Part shown: positions 1-8,868 of the stretch, piece by piece
Position numbering within the stretch: the stretch's first letter is position 1
Layout: each line of letters begins with the position of its first letter
NCBI GenBank assembly: GCA_963556145.1
Contig: OY744462.1
Span: forward strand, 4,092,001 to 4,156,000
DNA length: 64,000 bases
Reading direction: 5' to 3'
Origin: Hygrocybe punicea
Lineage: Eukaryota > Basidiomycota > Agaricomycetes > Agaricales > Hygrophoraceae
Made by a program: the position numbers and the translations under genes
The notes under the pieces: generated by a model
The model's database searches: none
Seen by the model: the letters and a program-made list of their open reading frames with translations, nothing else
What the model was told of the DNA's origin: nothing

Positions 1-661
1 CAATTGGCGAGTCCTGCAGTTGCCGAACCCACTTGGGGTGGATTTTGGTATCTTTGACGAGTATTTTCACCCATGAGGGATCATCTCTGTATGGAACATC
101 CTCAAAGGTGTGGTGTGAGATGGCCATCGAGCATAACACCATGAGAGGGATGAAAGCGTCGCGAGCACACTTCCTGGCAGTGTGTTCGCGTTTATGGGAG
201 TGGGAATAGCCGTATGTGCGAGGTATGGGGAAATGCTTGAAGTCGAGAGGGTAAAACCCACCAGGCGCTGTGCTCATTAGTTCCCGGGCAACCAGATGCA
301 AGGAGTTCTCTAGGTCGCTCCACTTCTCACAAACTACAGCTCCCAGTTGGAACTCATTACAAACACGTTCGAGAGGAATTGATTTGTAGTCGTAGACTAG
401 GCGCTGTAGTAATGGGTGATCGAATCGTATTGAGCGAGGTGCAAATGCCAGTTGTGGGAAGTCGTTGCAAGCCCAATTCAACTGGAAGCACCACTTTGGG
501 TCGGGATCATCGCATTCGAAGAATTGGTGGTTGGGGAAGTTCATTAACGGTCCGGCATTCGGAGAATTAATGACATAATTGTCAATGAGGAAAGTGGTAA
601 GTGGGGAATTCATCTGGAAAGCTTGTGAGTTAGATGGAGTCTTGCAGTATGGCCAGAAAAA
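1..661 (-). CDS. Partial conserved mushroom hypothetical protein (5' and 3' incomplete)
   Basis: One uninterrupted minus-strand frame runs from 661 off the left edge. It reads FFWPYCKTPSNSQAF... and continues through ...FAPRSIRFDHPLLQRLV..., ...GGFYPLDFKHFPIPRTYGY..., ...ARDAFIPLMVLCSMAIS... and ...WVKILVKDTKIHPKWVRQ.... The frame begins just after TAG (662-664) in a GTCAGTAG context that can serve as a 3' splice site, so upstream exons are expected; the first in-frame ATG is at 613. The pattern (a 'FDHP' stretch, then 'PLDF.H.P', an ARDAF-PLM helix and an HP.W motif) matches a multi-copy, function-unknown family I recall from many Agaricomycete genomes. It has no catalytic motif I can name. 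It ends in the repeat block to its right, so its upstream part may have been displaced by that repeat. Confidence 0.6.
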
Positions 662-1911
662 CTACTGACCTCTTTACGGGCCAAGCAAACGGGGGAGGGG
701 AAGGCGGACAAGGTGGACAAGGCGGACAATGAAGGTGGAAGAGATCAATGAGATTAAGGGGTAAATGGGGATGGCAGATGGGTGATCACGAAGGTAGGGA
801 CCAGGAGGACCAAAAAGTAAGCTCGCTCGTACTTTGTATGGGCGAACGATGGCAGAGACCAGATGCGATGGGAGTGACCTGAACCAGTAGGGGACCACGA
901 GGGAACCAGGAAGGGGACCAGGTAGGTGACCACAAGGAAGACCAAAGGTAAGCTCACTAGTACTATGTACGGGCGAACGAGGAGACCTTGGAAGGGTAGT
1001 TGCTCGCTGGTACTTTGTACTGGCAAACGTTGAAGAAAAGAACACGACTAAGTCAGAAAACAACACGACTAAGTCAGAAAACAACACGACTAAGTCAGAA
1101 AACAACATGACTAAACTGACGCGTCAACAGGGACAAACATCCCAGCTCTTCACAACTGAGTCGTCAAAGAGCTCTCATCCAGTTCCCAATGGCTGAGCCA
1201 TAGAGAACTTACCTGGCACCCACCCATCTCCTCACCGTCGTCGTGTTGTACCTGGCGCTCCCATCTCATTATCAGCACTCTCAGCAGCTGAGCCGTAGAG
1301 AACTCTGGGCGCTCCCGTCTCCTCACCGTCGTGGACTCCTCATCATCGCCCTCTCAACGGCTGAGCCACAGAGAACTTACCTGGCACCTTGTCTACCCGG
1401 CGCTCCCATTTCCTCATTGGCAGGCACTCGCTCAATACCCCACCTGGCACCCCTCCTTCTTCATTGTCACCTCTCCACGGCTGAGCCGTAGAGAGCTTAC
1501 CTGGTGCTTCCATCTCAACCTTAATGGCAGCGCTTCGGTTCCACTGTCCTGGCACTCCCATCTCCTCATCAGCACTCTCAGCAGCTGAGCCATAGAGAAC
1601 TTATCTGGCACTCCCGTTGGAGTGGTACCGAGGTACCACTCCGGGGGCTCACGCAGGACTCGAGGGAAAGGTCGACTGGATAGGAAGGATGGACTGACTA
1701 CTACATCGGGAAGGCTACTAACTAGGTCAACCGTGGGAACCTGGTCACGTGACTGGCAGGTCCCACTACTCCACCGTCTCCACATCGGCCTCTCAACAGC
1801 CGTGCCGCGCCACGTTTCCATGAGTTCAGCTTAATCGCGCCCTTTCTCCATTCAATTTCATGACCATTTCCGTCCTGCAGAATACAATATTCCACCAGAC
1901 TATGTACAGTA
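662..1911. repeat. Repeat block, copy A (minus orientation): palindrome array plus GTAC-repeat segment
   Basis: Read on the minus strand, 1620 to 1180 contains five units of the form GGTAAGTTCTCT...GGCTCAGCC...GAGAG, each with an imperfect palindrome at its core (CTCTACGGCT against AGCCGTTGAGAG). The units centre near 1190, 1290, 1360, 1475 and 1585. From 1108 to about 768 (minus) follows a segment with AGTAC/GTAC motifs. A 21-bp unit (AACACGACTAAGTCAGAAAA plus C) is repeated three to four times at 1037-1110. The block from about 768 to 1620 matches 7885-8800 on the plus strand. The open frames inside it change between copies and look like products of the repeat, not genes. The stretch 1640-1911 holds the 3' flank of the next gene and nothing else I recognise. 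Confidence 0.75.
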
Positions 1912-4238
1912 TTATTCGACCATCAGTTCCCTCCATACAAATTTCATCCTTGCTGGTTTCAGCACACGTATAATATACTTGTCTGTCTGCTGGACGAGCC
2001 AGTTCTCATTGTAAAAGCAAGTGGGTAGCTCATAAACGGGATCACGAACACTGACGGTGTTCCTACCATCCCTTATCCTGCGACATGGTTTAGCACCCCT
2101 GCGGGATTGCGTTCTTGCAATCCTTTGGTACTTGTCATCAATGATCTTCATCTCAAGGTCCATGTTGCATTGCCAATGCATGGTCGTTGGGCGATATGCA
2201 ATCTCGAGATTGTCATCGTCGGCGTCGCTGTCTTCTGAACTCATCCCGTCTTCTCCCAAATTTTCCATCACTGACTTTAACCACTCCCAATTGTCGACAT
2301 CTGGTGCCTCCTCCTGTTCTTTGCAACCGATGGTCTCCTTTATGATAGTTAGCCGACGATTGAATTTCTGGGGGCGATTGTTTAGCTTGTTTTTTGTTGA
2401 AGATTTCCACAGACGCACCGCAACACGTCGTTCTCTCCTCCTAGCAAACTTCAACTGCTTATCCTTGTGTGTGATTATTCGATCTTCCACTTGTGCCGGA
2501 GTTTCCAGTGTATCCGTATCTGTCAGCTTTGGCTGACCGAGCCTCCAGGCGGCCCTCACCCGCTTGTATCTACCTTGCAGAATGTCGTGAAAGTAGGCCA
2601 TTGACCTTTCCGGCAACCGAAGTCCTGATTTTCTACAAGCTTTTCTCATCTTCTTCACCAAGATGTCCAAGATGGCAGCATTCCATTCACTGTTGGGACC
2701 AGCCCTCATGTTGAAATGGAGGTCCTTCAAATCAGGCTCTGGTCTTCCTTCCTTGTGCACGTGAACAATTGCAGGGGTCACAGACCTTTGTCCCATAAAG
2801 TCATCGTCGCCATCGACTTTGAAAACTTCCTTGAAAACTTGGCGGGATATATCCTGTTCAGAGGTCCATCAATCAATAGCACAGAATGCGACACACATGC
2901 ACTCACCAAAAAAATTGACCGGATTTCAGTGGTCTCCGCCTCCTTTATCACCAGGACATCCTGATCAATGTTTGATTTTTGTCCTCAGTGCCTGGTAGTC
3001 TGTTTCGGTGGCCCGCAGGTGGCTTGCTGCAGTATTAATCGCAGCATATTGAGGGCTTCTTCTCCTTTATGCTTCTGTCGTCTAGACGCCTTTGACCTAT
3101 GGGGATACTTTCCTTTGCCCATTGTGTGTCCATTATCCTCACTCAATTCACCTTCTGTTTCCTCACTAGTTGAAGACGCAGTAGTATCCGACTTGGCGTT
3201 GCTCTCGCTTCCTGTGTCTGACGATTCAGAGTCCATTGTCTAGCATGCCATAAACTTTCTTGCATCGACAGGCAAATATCCAGCCAATGCACCTGTTCAT
3301 GATTTCTTAGCACAGGAGTCCCTGAGCGGTTCTTGTGTTTTGATTGCAGTTCTGCCATAAATTTGCTGGTGGATGGAGTTGCTGCTCTGGATTTCGGTTT
3401 CTTGCTCGCGTATGCTGGTCCCTTCGGTGTTTTCTTTGATCCACTCGCCTCCGGTGGATCATGGACGGGTTGCTGCATCTTGTTGGACCATTGGGCTTCC
3501 ATAGCTGCGATTTCTTGCTCTTTCTCAGCCTGAGGGGTGTCATTCTAAATATGATGACTTATCACAATAATACACACCAGCGAGCATCTCAACATCATGT
3601 CAACTTCTTTCCGGTGCGCTTCCTCCCTTGCTTGGACTCTCGCATTCAACTCCATCATAAGAGCTTCAAATTGTATTTCATATTCATGGCGAGTTGCTTC
3701 TTCCTTTTCTTGCACAAATTTCTCTAATTCCTTCAATCTCGTCTCCAGTTTTGCCTCCATGTGTTGGACAGTGGTTTGATTCTTTAAACGAGTGAGTAAA
3801 TTACACTTAGGACTTGTCGGGGACGAACCTTCTGTCTCAGTTTCCAGATTCTATACTGAGAGAACTCTAGCTGCTCTCGGAGATACTTCTCATCACATGA
3901 GTATCTATCATCCTGTTTTTCCACGATTTGATGTTTATGCTGAATGCTATGATTAGTTTCGATGCTCCTTGAGATATTTGCTGCCAACATACAGGACTGA
4001 CAGTCTGATCATTCATCCGTACCAGCATGAAGTCGTTGTCATTCATCTTCTCATCCTCGTCATCGAAGCGGTCTTCTACTCCCAGGACCGGAGCATTTGT
4101 TGTCACCGAAACGTCCATCTCCACACCTGAAGCAGCCGGCGCTTCTTGACCAGAGGGAACTGAGTGAGGATCAGAGGGAACTGAGTGAGGATAGAAAGAT
4201 GTGCCATGAAGTTCTCCTGGACTCAGTCCATGAGACAT
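1912..4238 (-). CDS. Multi-exon conserved mushroom protein with coiled coil, acidic middle and basic C-terminal domain
   Basis: The exons can be followed on the minus strand. The start region (4238, MSHGLSPGELHG...) ends near 4005 at a GTCAGT donor. A charged exon containing ...DEKYLREQLEFSQYR... lies at about 3830-3960. A long coiled coil (MEAKLETRLKELEKFVQEKE...) runs 3760-3560. A Ser/Pro/Lys-rich part containing KMQQPVHDPPEASG lies at 3500-3300. An acidic stretch (ESSDTGSESNAKSD...) is at 3236-3100. The last exon runs from about 2850 through the large open frame ending at the TAA at 1912-1914. In the last exon ...HVHKEGRPEPDLKDLHFNMR..., ...GEDGMSSEDSDADDD... and ...CRRIRDGRNTVSVRDPVYEL... 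match, as I recall, a repeated Agaricomycete family often lying near transposases. Function is unknown. Exact splice sites between 3.0 and 3.5 kb are not resolved. A 21-bp tandem duplication near 4150-4192 encodes two PHSVPS repeats. Confidence 0.6.
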
Positions 4239-4369
4239 GGTGTCGGGGTGTGGGATGGAGAAAGAAGACGATCATTGGTCAGAAGGCTTTTAAGACTAAT
4301 GTAATTCTTGTTGAAAACAATAATTATTGAGGCATCTTCGACAATGACTCACTGATGCTCCAGTCGTGG

Positions 4370-4585
4370 AATAGAAATTATATTTATTGTTTTAATTCTC
4401 TGGCTCGGTGGTCTACATGATAGCACGCTTTTCCTAAATGCTTCCAGTCATTTATTGTTCCAACTCTGACCCTGAAAAATAGAAATTATATTTATTGTTT
4501 TAATTCTCTGGCTCAGCGGTCTACATGATAGCGCACTTTTCCTAAATTCTTCCGGTCATTTATTGTTCCAACTCTGACTCTGAAG
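4370..4585. repeat. Two-unit 108-bp direct tandem repeat
   Basis: The unit starting AATAGAAATTATATTTATTG at 4370 begins again at 4478 with only scattered substitutions (for example GGCTCGGTGG against GGCTCAGCGG), giving a 108-bp period. It lies between the divergent genes at 4238 (-) and 4977 (+), so it sits in their shared upstream region. The flanks 4239-4369 and 4586-4811 are AT-rich and show nothing else I recognise. Confidence 0.85.
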
Positions 4586-4811
4586 GCGGCGGCCTATCTG
4601 GAACAATCACGCCCTTCCTAAATTCCAGTTATTTATTATGATGACGATGCCTGACAACTAGTATGGCTACTATCCAACTCTGGCCTATTGTATGACGATG
4701 CGTGACATCTTCCAATTGCCCACTCCTATTGCATGGATGTTTTTATTCATATCGTGTGGTCGCACGCATTTATTTCCAACAATACAGTTAAATTGTTGAA
4801 ATACACCTGCA

Positions 4812-4972
4812 ATTGCCTCACATTGCCTGCTCTCATTGCCCGCTCTCATTGCCCGCTCTCATTGCCCACTCTCATTGCCCGCTCTCATTGCCCGCTCCCA
4901 TTGCCCGCTCTCATTGCCCACTCCCATTGCCCGCTCTCATTGCCCACTCCCATTGCCCACTCCCATTGCCCC
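4812..4972. repeat. Minisatellite of CTCATTGCCCG-type units
   Basis: About eleven to twelve head-to-tail copies of a 13-14 bp unit, with variants CTCATTGCCCGCT and CCCATTGCCCACT, end four bases before the proposed start codon of the next gene. All three plus-strand frames stay open through it and produce HCPLSLPAL-type artefact peptides. A weakly similar GGGCAATGG/GGGCGATGG run on the same strand lies at about 13,590-13,640. Confidence 0.85.
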
Positions 4973-4976
4973 GTTC

Positions 4977-5818
4977 ATGGTTTCAGAATCAATCCCCCCT
5001 TTCTTTGAGGCTGGGCCTCCGCCACCTTCATATCCCCTCCTTACCATCCAGGCCGACCTCGCCTATGTGTCCACTCCCGCTGTCCCTACGATAACAGCTA
5101 CGGAGGAACTCAGCCTGCGTAGAGGTCCGACTCCAACCAGTCATGCTCCCAGTTGTGCTCCCAGTTGTGCAGCCAGTTGTGCTCCCAGCTCTGGCCCGAG
5201 TTGCACAGTCAAATGCTTACCGCCCCGCTCCTCATCTCCCTCCGTCGTACCGGCGCCTAAGGTTAAACCAAAGGTCACTTTCACTAATGCGGATCTAGCA
5301 TCCGAATCGGCCGAGTCATCGTGCCTTTCCGATATTGATGAGTCGTCTGAGTCAAGCGATGAATTGGAAGATGGCCTCATACGAAAGCCTGCTGGTCAGC
5401 TTGGTCGGCCCAACAGAGGTGGATACAATCTTGAGGATGCCATGAATTGGCCACCAAAGACGTTTAAGAAATTCCAGGTGGGTGGAGAACTTCTTGCTGT
5501 GTTGTGCCTGCTGACAGTGAATACAGAGATATGTGCACAAGCTCATTAACACTCACCTCGATACCACGCAAAGTTACCAACCACAGAAGGAGAATCTTCG
5601 CCAGGCTGTGTGAGATACAGTCAGCTTTTTTTTTCTGATCGTGAAAATAACTCTAAACATACAAATAGGCAACGGCAGCCTTTCCTGAATTTGCAAAATA
5701 CGAAGGCTGTTGGCCAGTGAATGACGTTATGATGTTACATTTAAAGAATACATCACAACATGAGAAATTGACGATACAGAAGTTGGCTGCGGGGACAAAA
5801 GGGAAGGGTCGGGAGTAA
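4977..5818 (+). CDS. Small conserved mushroom hypothetical protein (three exons, about 243 aa)
   Basis: Exons are 4977-5477, 5527-5607 and 5669-5818, each a whole number of codons and joined by GT-AG introns of 49 and 61 bp. The N-terminus is Pro/Ser-rich with a Cys-containing repeat (HAPSCAPSCAASCAPS) and an acidic Ser run. The conserved core reads AGQLGRPNRGGYNLEDAMNW, then RYVHKLINTHLDTT, then FPEFAKYEGCWPVNDVMMLH. This order (GRPN.GGY.L..A..W, a helix, FP....YE.CWPV.D) is that of a common, function-unknown Agaricomycete family I recall with moderate confidence. I start it at ATG 4977 because everything upstream in frame is minisatellite. Its 3' end, including the stop, is duplicated at 5868-5943. 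Confidence 0.65.
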
Positions 5819-5943
5819 ATGCATCATTGCAATTGTCATCGTAAATAATCAGTCGTCACAGTAAATTGAGAAATTGACGATACGGAGACAAAAGGAAAGG
5901 GTCAGGAGTAATGCGTCGTTGCAATTGTCGTTGTAAATAATGA
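5762..5943. repeat. Direct duplication of the 3' end of the preceding gene
   Basis: The segment beginning GAGAAATTGACGATAC at about 5762 recurs at about 5867 with a small internal deletion. Both copies carry a GGGACAAAAGGGAAGGGTC-like core and a TTGCAATTGTC...GTAAATAAT tail. The first copy encodes the last residues of the gene at 4977-5818 and its stop codon; the second is downstream and non-coding. The rest of the interval to 6153 shows nothing else I recognise. Confidence 0.75.
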
Positions 5944-6153
5944 GAGTCAGGTGGCCATGCAGGCGACAGGAGCATCAGTCGCTCTCTCATCACCTACTCT
6001 CATCGCCTAGAAACAAAATAGGTAGAACAATTAGCAGGAACAGAGACTTGCACCTACATAAAGGGCAGGTGTCTCTTGTTTCGCCACCCATAAAATCACT
6101 TGTTCGCGCAGGTCGCCCACTCCATCATACTCACTCACAGTCCCTATCTAACC

Positions 6154-7801
6154 ATGTATCAATTGTTCCAATTGATCACATCGTCATACACGCTTGTCAC
6201 ACGTCTCAAAGGTCATACCGATGCTGTCTACTGGCTTGCAGTATCACCAAACGGCGACTTACTCGCCAGCGCCGGTGAGTAGTCATTAACGACTTCCTAG
6301 TAAGTATATTTAATCTATGTGATGATAGGAGGAGACGGTGTAAGGATATGGGACTTACAAAAGCACCAACACACCTTGGTTTCCCAAAGCCACGTCCTGC
6401 GAGGACCTACCACTTGCATTGGGTGGGTCAGTGGTAAAGATGATTCGTCTGCAAAGGTATGTTACGGATCAGCATTGGGCTACCTCGTCATCTGCCAAGT
6501 TCTTCCTGAGGTGTGTGCCGTGCCGTTCAAAATGTAGAAAAGAAACTCAGGCCCTCTAGACCCGGGAACTTTGCGCCAAGCGAATTGCAACCGGCCAGGA
6601 GATTATCTGTATGGCTGTAGGCGACATGTGCCATGATGGGTCTGCACGTATCGCCCTTGGCACCTGTGACAGGGTAGTCCAAGTCCTCAAGACTGACTCC
6701 AAGGGTGAACTTCATTCCATGTTCAGCATCCGACTGGACACCACAGTTCCAATTACTGTTGACTTCGTTGATAACACTGCTAAAGATATTCTGATATTCA
6801 GCCTTTATGATGGCAAGATGTAAGTGATTCCTTACTCCTCTATTTCGATGGTAGATTTGAGTTTGTCACACAGGCACACATTAAGAGGCGACAACGGGAA
6901 AGAAATTTCAACCATAGATCTTGGCGGTATGATGTGGGTACTCGCTCACCTCTTTTTGAAAATATCTCATCCAGGAACAGAGGTAGCGCTGCAGTCAGCT
7001 ATGGTCGAAATCAATTTGTCGTCAACAGCGTTACGAATGGTTTCAATTTATATCAGCTCGACAACAGGCACTGGAAGCGCAATTTTCCAACTGGCACACC
7101 TACCTGTAAACTTCCCAAACATGTTGCCTTCGCAGAGGACACTGGGGTTGTCGTGGGTGGGAGCGATCACGGCGCCGTCTACGTGTTCAATAAGAGGACT
7201 GGTTCACCGCTCCACATCCTGCGTCACCAAGAGCATGGGATGGTGCAAACGATCACAGTAAGCATATGAATATTCAGCAGGATGACTTCTGATAACGTTG
7301 GTACAGACACACGACTGAAAAGACCGGAGCATGATAGCCAGCGCATCATCCACCAGGTGCAGGGAAACCTCTATCTGCATCTGGGTGCAGAAGAATTGTC
7401 AGGCAAAATGTACAAAGCCAATGGAAGTCTCGACGGGTAATCACTTAATGCAATTGGTAATGCTGGTGGCGACCGTGCTATTCCTTTATCAAAATTTCAT
7501 TGGACGTGATTTTCACCTCAGCAAGAGCATCTGCCGCAACGTCATAGACCCCTGGGTTCACAACGCCAAATGGCAGGTCCAGCAACCTGAGACGGTCCAT
7601 GGGAGTGATGAAAACTTGGGTGAGGCCATGGTTCCATCGATGGCTGCGAAGGTCCACAGGAACAGTGAGACTTTTAGCGAGGAACAGGTCATTGTTATTA
7701 TCAAGGAAATGCGGCAGGCTATTGCGAGAAAAGAGAAAGAGAAGAGGGATGATGAGCCGGTGACCTCCCTGATGGTACCTAAGGATGTGATTTACATTTG
7801 A
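6154..7801 (+). CDS. WD40-repeat protein of mushroom type with C-terminal membrane helix; one in-frame stop
   Basis: The start ATGTATCAATTG at 6154 leads into LKGHTDAVYWLAVSPNGDLL, a standard WD40 blade. After an intron come GGDGVRIWDLQKH, a GWVSGKDDSSAKVCYGSALG blade, an exon with LCAKRIATGQEIICMAVGD, then DTTVPITVDFVDNTAKDILI, HTLRGDNGKEISTIDLGG, NRGSAAVSYGRNQFVVNS and VVVGGSDHGAVYVFNKRTGS. Junctions near 6274, 6510, 6821, 6934 and 7258 all join in phase with GT-AG introns. After the last junction the frame meets TGA at 7316-7318, yet continues open with RSMIASASSTRCRETSICIW and a hydrophobic helix (LMQLVMLVATVLFLYQNFIG) to the stop at 7799-7801. That tail is part of the family as I know it, so the TGA looks like a nonsense mutation. 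Function is unknown. Confidence 0.65.
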
Positions 7802-7812
7802 CTCAGACAAAT

Positions 7813-8850
7813 GATAAGGGATGGTAGGAATACCGTCAGTGTTTGCGATCCCGTTTGTGAGCTACCCACTTGCTGTTACAATGAGAAAGCGCCAGATAAG
7901 TTCTCTACGGCTCAGCCGCTGAGAGTGCTGATGAGGAGATGGGAGCGCCAGGACAATGGAACCAAAGCGCTGCCATTAAGGTTGAGATGGAAGCACCAGG
8001 TAAGCTCTCTACGGCTCAGCCGTGGAGAGGTGACGATGAAGAAGGAGGGGTGCCAGGTGGGGTATTGAGTGAGTGCCTGCCAATGAGGAAATGGGAGCAC
8101 CGGGTAGACAAGGTGCCAGGTAAGTTCTCTGTGGCTCAGCCGTTGAGAGGGCGATGATGAGGAGTCCACGACGGTGAGGAGACGGGAGCGCCCAGAGTTC
8201 TCTACGGCTCAGCTGCTGAGAGTGCTGATAATGAGATGGGAGCGCCAGGTACAACACGACGACGGTGAGGAGATGGGTGGGTGCCAGGTAAGTTCTCTAT
8301 GGCTCAGCCATTGGGAACTGGATGAGAGCTCTTTGACGACTCAGTTGTGAAGAGCTGGGATGTTTGTCCCTGTTGACGCGTCAGTTTAGTCATGTTGTTT
8401 TCTGACTTAGTCGTGTTCTTTTCTTCAACGTTTGCCAGTACAAAGTACCAGCGAGCAACTACCCTTCCAAGGTCTCCTCGTTCGCCCATACATAGTACTA
8501 GTGAGCTTACCTTTGGTCTTCCTCGTGGTCACCTACCTGGTCCCCTTCCTGGTTCCCTCGTGGTCCCCTACTGGTTCAGGTCACTCCCATCGCATCTGGT
8601 CTCTGCCATCGTTCGCCCGTACAAAGTACAAGCGAGCTTACCTTTTGGTCCTCCTGGTCCCCTCGTGGTCCCCTACTGGTTCAGGTCACTCCCATCGCAT
8701 CTGGTCTCCGCCATCATTCACCCATACAAAGTACGAGCAAGCTTACCTTTTGGTCCTCCTGGTCCCCTACCTTCGTGATCACCCATCTGCCATCCCCATC
8801 GACCTCCTAGTCGTGGTCCTTCACCATTCACCCATACGAGCCATCTCCTA
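7813..8850 (+). repeat. Repeat block, copy B (plus orientation), upstream of the transposase gene
   Basis: This is the inverted counterpart of copy A. Bases 7813-7886 match the minus strand at about 2083-2010, i.e. a fragment of the final exon of the 1912-4238 gene (RDGRNTVSV..DPV). It then jumps straight to the palindrome array, lacking roughly 390 bp present in copy A. Five palindromic units are centred near 7908, 8018, 8132, 8208 and 8300. From 8392 the sequence carries GTACAAAGTAC-type motifs near 8440, 8487, 8609 and 8723, and a ~105-bp tandem duplication (8561 against 8666) that copy A lacks. The match to copy A ends near 8800, where the two sequences part after CATCCCCAT. Confidence 0.8.
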
Positions 8851-8868
8851 GGTCTTCTCTCGTTATAC

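Noticed and set aside
674..1108. Open frames of 90-144 codons on the minus strand as proteins
   Set aside because: They consist of the same repeat read in several frames (LFSDLVV repeated, VLLVPSWSP), and frame and length change in the inverted copy at 8.4-8.85 kb.
4733..5008. Plus-strand HCPLSLPAL-rich proteins
   Set aside because: All three frames are open because of the 13-14 bp minisatellite; only the frame from ATG 4977 carries conserved sequence.
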